Assembly (NCBI RefSeq): GCF_040712315.1
Contig: NC_134013.1
Span: forward strand, 39,404,001-39,468,000
Direction: 5' to 3'
Source: Castanea sativa
Taxonomy: Eukaryota > Streptophyta > Magnoliopsida > Fagales > Fagaceae
Length of the DNA: 64,000 nucleotides
In this document: in pieces, positions 11,190 to 20,839 of the stretch
Position numbering within the stretch: position 1 is the first letter of the stretch
How the letters are laid out: every line of letters starts with the position of its first letter
Made by a program: the position numbers and the translations under genes
Notes under the pieces: generated by a model
Database searches by the model: none
Told to the model about the DNA's origin: nothing
What the model saw: the letters and a program-made list of their open reading frames with translations, nothing else

Positions 11190-12240
11190 TACAACTCTCG
11201 AAATGTCAAACAGAAACTTGGTTATGTATGGTCCTCGGACTACATACCTAGTGGAAATTGATATCTTATTATTTATTAAACAGAACCTTAGTTATGCCGG
11301 GTCCTCGGGCCTTCTACTTTGGAGAAATTAACATCTTAAGTTACTGTTCTGAAATGTCAAACAGAAACTTGGTTATGTATGGTCCTCGGACTACATACCT
11401 AGTGGAAATTGATATCTTATTATTTGTTAAACAGAACCTTAGTTATGCCGGGTCCTCGGGCCTTCTACTTTGGAAAAATTAACATCTTAAGTTACTGTTC
11501 TGAAATGTCAAACAGAAACTTGGTTATGTATGGTCCTCGGACTACATACCTAGTGGAAATTGATATCTTATTATTTGTTAAACAGAACCTTAGTTATGTC
11601 GGGTCCTCGGGCCTTCTACTTTGAGGAAATTAACATCTTAAGTTACTGTTCTGAAATGTCAAACAGAAACTTGGTTATGTATGGTCCTCGGACTACATAC
11701 CTAGTGGAAATTGATATCTTATTATTTGTTAAACAGAACCTTAGTTATGCCGGGTCCTCGGGCCTTCTACTTTAGGAAATTAACATCTTAAGTTACTGTT
11801 CTGAAATGTCAAACAGAAACTTGGTTATGTATGGTCCTCGGACTACATACCTAGTGAAAATTGATATCTTATTATTTGTTAAACAGAACCTTAGTTATGT
11901 TGGGTCCTCGGGCCTTCTACTTTGGGGAAATTAACATCTTAAGTTACTGTTTTGAAATTTCAAACAGAAACTTGGTTATGCATGGTCCTCGGATCACATA
12001 CTTAGTGGAAATTGATATATTACTAAATATCAAACAGAAACTTGGTTAAGTATGGTCCTTGGACCCCATACCTTGTTAAGATTGATATCTGATTATTTGT
12101 TGAATAAAATCGTGGTTAAAATGGAGTCTTAAGTTATATATCTTTAAGTGCCAGGCAGAAATTTGATAAGGTAGGATCCTCGGACCCCACACTTTACTAA
12201 AATTAGCATTTCAGATTACAAGTCCTAAGTATCACATGGG
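11190..12240 (+). repeat. Tat-1 151-bp tandem repeat block
   Basis: Five well-matched copies of a 151-bp unit begin at about 11258, 11409, 11560, 11711 and 11861, with degenerate units to about 12240. Each unit is itself a diverged dimer of about 75 bp: both halves contain AAACAGAA-CTTRGTTATG, GGTCCTCGG and then AAATT-A-ATCTTA. Short open frames here are only translations of the repeat. A hypervariable tandem-repeat region downstream of pol is typical of Tat elements and can seed satellite DNA. Confidence 0.95.
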
Positions 12241-12558
12241 TTTGCAAAATGAGGTACTGCTTACCAGCTAAACCAGGTTAGTCTTTGTTAGGTTCTTGAA
12301 CGCTTTACTTCACAAGGCAAATATGTGTATTGCTGTTTAAAGTTTTAATTGTTCAACTGCTGAAAGTGGACTTATTTATCTCATTCTTTCCTTCGTTGTG
12401 TGCTAATGAAAACTTTCATGGTAAGCATAAAGATGAAAAGATGAAATAAACAGAACTCAGATCAAAATCAAATAAAACTGTCTTTCATTAAATATGTCGA
12501 TATACATCATTACATGGAAAATTCTAAGTACAGAGAAAAAGAAGCCCTATGCATGACC

Positions 12559-15127
12559 CTAAGCTTTCGGAGGAGGGTCTTGTTGAGAAGTGCTGGTAGC
12601 CTCAGTGTCTTTTAATTCCAGCTCAAAGGAAGACAGAACTTGTTTTCCTTTGTCTGTTGTAGTGGTTGGAAGGATGATAGGTTCCATACTTTGGCTTAGG
12701 CCCTTCTCGGCACCCCCACTCCCTTCCTTCTCTTTATTGGAACCTGAAAGTTCTGTAGGATCCGGAATGAGCGCTGGGATCACAGGAGGAAGAGCAGGAG
12801 GAACTGTCTCAGGGGCAGGAGCAGCAGTAGGAGCCTCTTCTATCTCCTGTATGTCCAGGGGAAGCCAAACGTTCTCGGACTTCCTCAGCTCGGAGGTTGA
12901 AGGAACTCCTGCTACGTTTAGGGCTTCCCTCCAGACCTGCTGACAGTATTCTCGGCACACGGCCACAAAAGCCTTTGTCAGCTGGTCTTCCGTTGTAGCT
13001 ACCCCTTCCTTGTAACTTGCCTGCTTCGCAGCCTCTAGAGAATGCTTGAAGGTGCTAGCTTCCTCCTTCATTCGTACAAGCTCCTTCTCCAAGTCTGAGC
13101 GTTCCTTCTGGGCTTGGGAGAGCTCATCATCCTTTTGATGAAGAAGCTTGCACTGTCCCTCCACTTGAGTCCTCATCGTTCTTAGATTGGCCTCGGCGCC
13201 GTCTCTTTCTCTTTTTAAGTTGGCCAACTGAGAGGAGAGTCTCTCATTTTCTGCTAGGGCCTGGCCTAAGGACTTCTCAGTCTCCAGACGAATCTCCTGC
13301 TCCATTCCAACCCTCTTCTGAGAATCCTCCATGAACTTCTCAGCAGCAAAGACCTCTTGAACGGCCTGTGACAAAGTATTAGAGGGCTAGGAGTAGTAAA
13401 ACATTTACAAATAGCCAGATATTATAAAGAACAAAGTATACGCACGGAGAGAAACATACCAGGGCTAAGTCCCTTTTTAAAGAAAGGAACAGCTGAGGCT
13501 GGCTCATCTTTTCCAAGGCATCCATATCCTTGGGCAGCAGAAGGGGACGTTCCAATGCCTCGGCTAGATGGTGGGTGTGGCCTTGCTGGAGTTCCCTAAT
13601 GCTGGACTGGCAAGAGATTAGTGCTCCGTCCAATCTCAAGTCAGGAGACCAGGTAGCCGGTGCTCAGCGCACTTCGGCCATATCCCTAATTTCCCCACTT
13701 TCAACTGAACGGGCACGTCCCTTGCCCTTGTCCAGTTTCTGCTACTGGACTTGTTGTGGCTGCTGTCTTGGCTTCTTCTGTTTTTCGCCACCAGCCTCCT
13801 CGGCCTCCCCCTTCCTTTTCTTCTTGGGCTCCTCAACTGGAGGTTTAGGATCGGCGGAAGGAGGGGGAGGTGGCAAGGTCGGAGGAACTTGGGACCTTCC
13901 CGCTCTTTTTTGGGCGACTCTCTCGCCTCTCTTAGTTAGAAGGCCGCTGAGCACGTCTATCTCTTCCTCCTCGAAATCGTCATCGGGATGGGCAACTATT
14001 AAGCCTGCAACTCCGGAGGCCTCGGCGGGCTCTTCTTCCTCGTCAGATAGCACGACAAACTGATTCCCTCGGGGTCTTTCAACGTCCTCGAGCTGAAACC
14101 GGTCTATCTCGTCGTCCAACGTGTGCGAAGAGGATACTTGCTCCTCCGAAACAGCAGTTGCTTGATAGTGCGTCGAGAGAGGGATCGTCGTGATAGGTTG
14201 CGTGTATAGGATGGTGTTGGGGTCGTCGGGGATGTCGTGGTCGGTAAGAACGTGCGGCCTTGCTACGTTTATTCTCTTACGCCTCCTACCCCCCGCGATA
14301 ATCGCGTTCTCTATCTCCTGGAAATCCGAGGATATTGGGTCGTACCCTAGTATTAAGTGGGCCGCTCTAAGTTGCAGGTCTTCACTCACAAATACTTCTG
14401 AGCGCAGTATGCAGTTCAGATCAGCAACGTTGCACTGGCTCAAACGAGGGCGCACGAGTTGTTTATCTGTAAGAAAGAATACCAAAAAAAAAAAAAAAAC
14501 CAAGTATGGTCAGATCTGCAATGCATATGAGAAATCGAAATGGACAATGTGTAAAAGGAAATAAACAATAGAAAATTTTGAGATTGAAGTTCGGGGTAGA
14601 TAAATTAACTCCTAAAGAGTCACACCTGGGTCTCCCCATACGACTGGGCAGTGAGGGCCATTATGCCAGTTGCCTGAGGCGATGTGGTAGTCGTCCTTCA
14701 TGCCTTTATTAGACTTGGGCAGACAGGAAATCAGCCTAACTACACTAGACCGGGATTTAATGTAGTAACCTACTTTTGTAAATTTGTGACACTCATACAT
14801 GAAGACGACATCATGTCAAGTGAGGTTCAAGCCCATCTGCTCATTTAGAGCGTCAACACTTCCTAAAACCCTAAATACATTGGGTGCGCACTGGTCTGGG
14901 CACAACCTGTGATTGCGAAGGTATTCCCTAGTTACGCTTCTCATAGGGAGGGTCATCCCACCTTCTATGAAGGCAATCATGGGGATAATGACCTCTCCCG
15001 TTTTCCTAGAATCACCTACGGCTTCTGCCGAATAGTATTTCAAACCCACGTCACTGGGAATATGGTATTTGGCTCTAAAGCCTTCCATCCCAGCGACAGT
15101 ATCAACTAAACACTTAAATCTACCCAT
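12559..15127 (-). pseudogene. Tat-1 antisense accessory gene, three coding exons
   Basis: On the opposite strand to gag-pol, three exons join in phase: 15127-14626, 14466-13460 and 13365-12559. The junctions are CCAG/GTGTGA...TTACAG/AT and CTG/GTATGT...CACAG/GC, with introns of 159 and 94 bp. The sum is 2316 nt, exactly 772 codons including the stop. Exon 1 has the conserved block IPMIAFIEGGM...LRNHRLCPDQ...NVFRVLGSVDALNE. Exon 2 is acidic, then Pro/Lys-rich with nuclear-signal-like KKKRK. Exon 3 is a long coiled coil followed by a Pro-rich tail. Stops: TGA 14816-14818 (Trp), TAG 13742 and TGA near 13666. It resembles the antisense ORF of Grande/Retand elements and, I think, the Pfam 'putative gypsy type transposon' family. 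Its function is unknown. Confidence 0.8.
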
Positions 15128-15330
15128 CTAAGAGAAAGGAAAGGGCAAGTTTTAAGAAGGAATGTGGTTAAGAAGGAAGCCGAGGACAGAATCCGAGGAG
15201 AAAAAAAGTAGAGAAAGTAAGGACTTACGAGTTTGTAGTTATGCGAGTTTCCACGGGTTTCTGGAGAGAAAAGATGATGATTGATGCTCTGATGTGATTG
15301 AATCCTGAAGAAATGAATGAGGGCGTAGAT
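15128..15330 (-). promoter_or_regulatory. Leader exon and leader intron of the Tat-1 antisense gene
   Basis: Immediately before the ATG at 15127 the minus strand reads TTTCTCTTAG, a good 3' splice site. A consensus donor, CTC/GTAAGT, lies at 15228. A 101-bp leader intron (15228-15128) is therefore likely, with an untranslated first exon upstream. Tat-2 has the same acceptor, and TTC/GCAAGT at the donor. The TATA box seen in Tat-2 is not conserved here. Confidence 0.5.
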
Positions 15331-15610
15331 TTCCAAATGTCATGACGTGTGGGAGGCGGCCTCGAAATTGGATTCTTCCCGCACAAATTTTTAGGAGGTG
15401 ATGAGGACCGTTGGATATTCATCTCACCGTTGAACGTGGGGAACAGGGTGTAACTTGCAATCATAAATGCGCGCGTTCTGGAAATCGAAGCGCCAAACGG
15501 CATTTTCTAGGAATGAAACGAGCCCCACACGCATGGTGATGTACGAAACGTGTGAAGGGAGCTCTGTTCGGATCAAAACCCTATTTTTCTCCTCGGATAA
15601 GGAAAAATAA

Positions 15611-15626
15611 AGTTTTGAGGGGCTAT
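15611..15626 (+). other. Tat-1 polypurine tract
   Basis: AGTTTTGAGGGGCTAT lies immediately before the 3' LTR. Tat-2 has the identical motif before its 3' LTR (37236-37251). It would be the plus-strand primer for reverse transcription. Confidence 0.75.
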
Positions 15627-16381
15627 TGTGGGGACTAAAAGGACCTAAGTAAGTATTTGGGCCTCGGTCTTTGTTGATGGGCGCTAGTTTGTTTTAGACT
15701 AAAAGCCTCTTAGAACTGTAGCTCGACCCATGAGTCGAGAGTCCGAGGATTCGTCCGAGGACGAATATCTCCTCGGACAGATCCACAATGACCTTGGGAT
15801 TCGCTAAAAAGATCAAGGCAAAGTTCCAGAAAAATCGTTGGTTAAGAGGGGGATTTAAGCACCCTCCAGACGCAACAGTGTGAGGGAAATATCTTAGAAA
15901 AAGGCTGCTACCTCCACATTAAAGACCCTGCACCTACCTCCCTGGCCGCATTAATGGGGGAGTGACCCCTGAATAGTAGAAGTCAGCCTTCTTGCTATAA
16001 TTTAAAGACTTCCAGAGGGTGGTGGATGGGACAGTTGTCTAATAGGGTAATTTGTGTGACACGTGGATAAAGAGGGAAGAAGAAGAAGTATTTAAGGAGG
16101 AAAGAGGGCAAAGAAAAGAGGGAGACAAATATTAAGAACTGAGACCTTTGAGGGAAAAAAGAAAAATAATATATAATTTGTCCTCGGCTTACGTCCGAGG
16201 AGGTTTATTTTGCCCCGTTTGTCTTTTATTTGCAAACACTGTAATAGTTTAGCTTGTTCATCAAGTTTCAAATATCACTAAACTAGATTGCGAGCCCACA
16301 CTCTACAAATTTCATTGTTTAAGGCTCATTGGGCCTGAGCCCACGTGTATTTTTTGGTCCAAGCGCAATTGTGCACTTACA
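15627..16381 (+). repeat. Tat-1 3' LTR
   Basis: The second copy of the LTR, differing from the 5' copy at about 33 sites by hand count (for example CAGGC to CGGTC near the start, and GGTGATT to GGTAATT), mostly transitions plus a few indels near the end. It is followed by the duplicated target ATGAT. Confidence 0.93.
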
Positions 16382-16386
16382 ATGAT

Positions 16387-16543
16387 CATTAAAAATTGAT
16401 TGTATGATAACTTTTGATCAGGTGGTCCAATCAAAACCCATGATATACCATTATGATCGTTAGAGCATCAAGATTTGTTTTGTATCACAAATCTGAAAAT
16501 CTACCAGTTGGTTAAATGCAAGTTGTAAAATGGGGTGTCAACA
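16387..16543 (+). mobile_element. LTR-B, right part
   Basis: It continues the LTR-B sequence after Tat-1: TTGATTGTATGATAACTTTTGATCAGGTGGTCC...GATCGTTAGAGC matches the LTR-A block at about 2167-2240. It ends GGGGTGTCAACA, the counterpart of GAGTGTCTACA at the end of LTR-A. Confidence 0.6.
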
Positions 16544-16549
16544 TATTTA

Positions 16550-16880
16550 TATTCCTTTAGAAGGGAATTCGTATCACTTGCTCATCGTAAGATTTGCATT
16601 TCTTCGAGGGGAATTTATATCATTTTTTTTATCATCGTATTATTTGTATTACCTCTGGGGGAATTATATCATTTTTTGTCATCATATAATTTGTATTTCC
16701 TTTGGGGAAATTTATATCATCTTTTTTATCATCATATACTTTGTATTCCCTCTAAGGGAATTTATATAATTTTTTGTCGGCATATTATTTGTATTCCTTT
16801 TGGGAGAATTTATATAATTTTTTCATCATATTATTTGTATTCCCTCTAGGGGAATTTATATCATTTTTGCTCATTGACTA
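16550..16880 (+). repeat. Minisatellite, about 48-bp unit, seven copies
   Basis: Units of 46-51 bp with consensus TTTGTATTCCCTCTAGGGGAATTTATATCATTTTTT..ATCATATTA. The GGAATTTAT landmark recurs near 16565, 16611, 16661, 16707, 16758, 16806 and 16852. Open frames of 79 and 104 codons here are repeat translations and not genes. Confidence 0.9.
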
Positions 16881-16962
16881 AACTTTCCTCATTGTCTATT
16901 TGATCTAATCAAAACATACACGAAAAATGAAAAAGAAAATTACAATATTTTGTTTCCTATTG

Positions 16963-17480
16963 ATGGTACCTCTTGAGGTGTTCAATATTCCATGGACAAG
17001 GAAGTGGTTTCCTGTCCATTGATTCCAAGTAGTAGCTTTCTCTTCTCAAGTAATTAGTGATCTTATAAGTTCCTTCCCACGTTGGTCCAAGTTTGCCTTA
17101 CGCTGGGTCTTTAGTTGCTTGTGACACTTTGCATAGTACTAAGTCTCCTAGTTCAAATCTTTTGAGTTTGACTCTCTGATCGTAATATTTAGTCATCTCT
17201 ACCTCGTCATTCTTTGGAGTGCATCGTCTCTTACTTCATCCTAAAACGGTCATTATTGCTTTTCTCGTCGAATAATTGTTGGTTCCTCAAGTTGGTTGCT
17301 CCTACCTCATCTGGAATGACTGCTTCTGTACCGCGAATTTGAACGAGGTTTCTCCTATGGGGTTCTGGCTATTGTTCGGTATGCCCACAAGACATTTGAT
17401 AGTTTTTCTAGCCATGTGCCCTTTGCTCCTTCCAATCGAACTTTGTACATGCAAGTTAGATTAGTAAACTCATATGAAAA
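16963..17480 (-). pseudogene. Gypsy integrase C-terminal remnant (minus strand)
   Basis: On the minus strand the region reads, with stops and frameshifts, as the end of a gypsy integrase: GAKGTWLEKL and VLWAYRT around 17440-17370, then RVKLKRFELGDLVLCKV, GKLGPTWEGTYKI and finally PCPWNIEHLKRYHQ with a stop at 16963. It is a different gypsy family from Tat-1/Tat-2 by sequence. It probably belongs with the RNase H-integrase core remnant at 20840-22009 on the same strand. Confidence 0.8.
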
Positions 17481-17561
17481 AGTGCATGAGATATCTAAAA
17501 GTACATTTTTGAAAACTCAATTAGTGTATAAACACTAAATTAGTATATAAACACTAATGCT

Positions 17562-19920
17562 TGTTTAGACCCCTAATTTTAAATTACAGCTTAATTGCTT
17601 TTACTCTAACTTAACTAAGTGCGGAACAAGAGTAAAATATATGCAATAAACCAGAACACTACTCTAATGCATAAGCAAGTACAATAAGCGATAAACATAA
17701 AGCTTAAAAAGTAAGTTAGAGAGATGCAAACACAAAATAACACCGAGACATGTTATTGAAGAGGAAACCAAATAATTCAGCAAAAAACCTCTCCACGACC
17801 CTTTAAATCAAAATGATCCATTAGTGAATAAGTTAGAGGACAAAGATACCAAAAAGACCCTTCAAGCCTAATTTACCCAAAGTATTTGAGCCCTCCAAGT
17901 TCCAACTACCAACAAACTTCTCGGACTCTTGTGTCCACTAGTTATCCAGATCCCGCAATACCGCCCAATTACACCGCCAGGCCTCACCGACTTCTTTTGG
18001 AAAATACCCAATGCTTCCCAACTTTCAAAATGCTCTCTACACTCTAAATATGTGTGGGTTGTGTTTGGGTACAAATTGTTAGGATATGTGCCTTTTAAAT
18101 CCTATTGTCTGATGCTATGTATGACATTATGTTATGATTAATAAAGTTATTTTATTATTATCTAAAATAATGATAACATGAATATTTGGACACTACCATA
18201 TAGTTCATGAGATGCATAGTATGTGATTTAGTCATAGAAGATATAAATTACAAGTTCTTTGTAAACTAAGAATTTTGGTTCGTAGTCGATGATGAAATTA
18301 GGCATTTCATCTGCGAAGACTATAACATATCAACTAAGATGATTTGTCTTGATCATAGAAGTGGAGACTTCTGATTAATGTGTTGATATGTTTTAAGAGA
18401 TAAGACATATTGAATTGAACCGCTGTGAGATTTATTATTCTCCTAACGATTCATGACTTCTATTTACATGAATTCTCAATCCTAAGAGAATAATGAACAT
18501 GATCATGAAGTGTAGGTTGCTTTGATATATTAGGAGTGAGATCTAAAGTCACGATCAAAATCTCAGTATATTGGATAGCCACATTTAATGTTTATGAAAC
18601 ATATATTCTCAAGATGGAATTCCTAATCTATTAACAGAGATGTAAAATATTCCCTTAAGATAAGTTTAATAGGTTTGGTTATTTAGAGTGTTAGCCTTAA
18701 CCACTTTAATAAGAAATTACTAAAGTATATATTTATGAAATTGAGTTTCATAAATATATGATGAATAACTTAAAGGATTAAACCAAATACTCAAGGATTA
18801 AGATGTAGTAATTTTCAAAGTGGCAATCAACATTTTTTATTTTGTATTTCTACGAATATTTTAATGAAGAAGTTGCATGTATAATAAAGTCTTGGGATAT
18901 AATTTATTAATAAGGCCTAGAGTGCAATTATATTTATATAGTAGTATTAAATATAATTAATGGCAACTTTGGACTTGTCAAGAGTTGACAGATAAGCCCA
19001 AGGCTCATTGGAGCTAGAGTCTTAATTGTTCCCTTTTGGTCCCACTCCAAGCCATATACTAAAACCCAATTGGAATGGCCTAAAAGACTAGCCCAATTAG
19101 ATAATCAGTTATATATATATATAAGGAGATAAACATACATAATTTTGTAACAGATGGAATGGTGTGTATGTGAGTGTAAGCCACTCTCTTATTCTCCCTT
19201 GAACACATACGTGTAAACTGATTAAGAGACCACACTTTTTGGGCATAAGTGGAATTGGAATGAAGATTAAAAGTATTCCCAAGTACTTCGAATCTTTGGT
19301 TTTGAATTTCATCGGACCAAGGTACGCTCTTTTGTTCTTAAATTCTAAAATTTACATAATACATGTTATTTATTGCGAATGAAGTAGATCCGTTGATTTT
19401 CCGCTATGTATGTTTTATATGCGATACAAACTATGTTTTTCCCAACACAAATATCATCTCAAGTTATAACAATGAGAGAGGGAAGAGAGAAGAGACTGCA
19501 AGGAATTCTCTATTAAGGATGAGTAGCTCTTTCTAACAAGGTGGGTGTGCTGTAGAAACCTCTAGGGTTTTCTTCTGAATAGCCCCCTTACAATTTTGTG
19601 AGTAATAAGGGTATATATAATATGAGTGAAGGGTATAAGAGTCATACTTAAAATCCCAGCTATCAGTGCAATTCGCAGGTCATCTCGCGAGTTGGCCAAG
19701 TTGCGAGATGAATCACGAAACTCGCTGACTCTTCAGCTTCCAACATGAGCTCCTCATGTAACTTTCGCGAGTTGCACCACTCGCGAGCTAAGTCGCAAGA
19801 TCAAATTCTTGAGCAAATATTCACCACTTAAGTCTAAACCCATTACAAATAAATTCCACAAAATATTAGGAAATAAATTAATGTAATTATAACATTTTTT
19901 TGTCATGGAATAATCCAACA
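17562..19920 (+). mobile_element. Putative LTR (TGTTTAGACCCC...CCAACA) interrupted by a solo LTR
   Basis: It starts TGTTTAGACCCCTAATTTT and ends AATAATCCAACA. Without the inserted 18077-19447 element and its 5-bp duplication it is about 983 bp. The ends have LTR character, but the flanks (ATGCT and TAAAT) do not form a target duplication. It separates two pieces of the minus-strand gypsy pol. The call rests on terminal sequence only. Confidence 0.4.
18077..19447 (+). mobile_element. Solo LTR, copy 1 (1371 bp, target duplication CAAAT)
   Basis: TGTTAGGATATG...TTTTTCCCAACA flanked by a perfect 5-bp duplication, CAAAT (18072-18076 and 19448-19452). It has no internal coding region, so it is a solo LTR left by LTR-LTR recombination. 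A TATA-like run (TATATATATATATAAGG) is near 19110. A second copy lies inverted at 48262-49695. The ends suggest a Copia-type LTR, but that is not proven without an internal region. Confidence 0.88.
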
Positions 19921-20835
19921 TAAATGTTATGTGAAAAGCCATAACTTAACAATTTTGATAAAAAAGCTCAAGAATGATAAAAATGAAAGTTTTAACATTA
20001 TAAAGTCGAGAGAAAAAGAAAGTAGTGCAAGGAAAGTAGTGCCAGGAAAGTAAAAATAAAAATGGGATGTATGTGGAAAACTCTTTGAAATGGATGAAAA
20101 ACCACGGGTGAGTAAGGGTGAATGTCCCTTACTCTTTCAAGCTCTCTATTATATGAAAAATGGAGGTTTCCCTTGTACAATTACAATGTTCTTACTAAAA
20201 GGGAGGCATTTTCTCTACCTCACTCCCTTACAAACTTTCCACTCTTTTCTCTAATGTTTTATCCTGGTTCTTGCCCTAATAATCTAGCAACATGTTCTTC
20301 TTATAGTCCGAGGAATGTTGCTAGGTACAAAAGACAAATGTCAAACCGTGTTTCCCCCATTTGGACCCTAATACAACTATTGTACTATGTTGTGGCTATA
20401 GGAGAAAGAGTAAGCATGCCAAAGTCAGTGTAGCGGTGTGAAAAGTGACCTTGCCACTAAGTGGGGAGCAATCCTTATACAAGGAAATGGACATTAGGGG
20501 CATTGAGAGTGATGCACATGTCCCCAACAATGGTCCAACACAAGCACATCCAATAAAAGGGAGACATTTTATAACTTCTAACCAAAGAGGGTCATTATCT
20601 CCCTTTTATGAGTGTTGGGTGTCCATGTCAAGTGCAAATCTCACTCTTCCCCAAGATAGTCACGCCATTGGCACGAACCAAAAATCTTTTCCCATAGCTA
20701 ACATTTCCTCTCCTTTGCTCACAGCCACTCCATGTGTAGGGTTTGAATCCAACCACGTTAGCATTCCCACATGCTTTGACTGGTGTACTATACAAACTTT
20801 AATGAACTTCAATAATGTTTGATATATCACTTCAG
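19921..20835. other. Unassigned stretch between gypsy remnants
   Basis: AT-rich DNA with no recognisable family on either strand. A 103-codon open frame at 20122-20433 has no motif I recognise. It probably belongs to the interrupted gypsy element or to a further insertion. Confidence 0.5.
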
Positions 20836-20839
20836 TCTG

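Larger units (their letters stand above)
5019..16381 (+). mobile_element. Tat-1: full-length Ty3/gypsy (Tat lineage) retrotransposon
   Basis: The 11,363-bp element is bounded by 756- and 755-bp LTRs with TG...CA ends and by a perfect 5-bp target duplication, ATGAT (5014-5018 and 16382-16386). The order is LTR, PBS, gag, protease, RT, RNase H, integrase, tandem-repeat block, antisense gene, polypurine tract, LTR. RT before integrase makes it Ty3/gypsy. The zinc knuckle CX2HX4HX4C, the protease motif DQGSGA, the repeat block and the long antisense gene point to the Tat group (Grande/Retand type). It is defective: eight premature stops and three frameshifts in gag-pol. A hand comparison of the LTRs finds about 33 differences in 756 bp (about 4-5%). 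It sits inside LTR-B. Confidence 0.93.

Noticed and set aside
11258..12049. Series of 62-74-codon open frames with the same start peptide
   Set aside because: They are translations of the 151-bp tandem repeat in Tat-1, spaced exactly by the repeat unit, and carry no domain.
11190..12240. CRISPR-like array
   Set aside because: Units are directly adjacent without unique spacers, and the context is a plant retrotransposon.
13530..14564. Plus-strand open frames of 177, 124 and 62 codons in Tat-1
   Set aside because: They are shadows of the antisense gene exon 2 on the other strand; the minus-strand frame is conserved in Tat-2 and the plus-strand ones are not.
16530..16849. Open frames of 79 and 104 codons, membrane-like composition
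   Set aside because: They follow the 46-51-bp minisatellite; hydrophobicity comes from T-rich repeats.
17557..19925. Target duplication for the putative LTR at 17562-19920
   Set aside because: Flanks ATGCT and TAAAT do not match; I keep the LTR call at low confidence.
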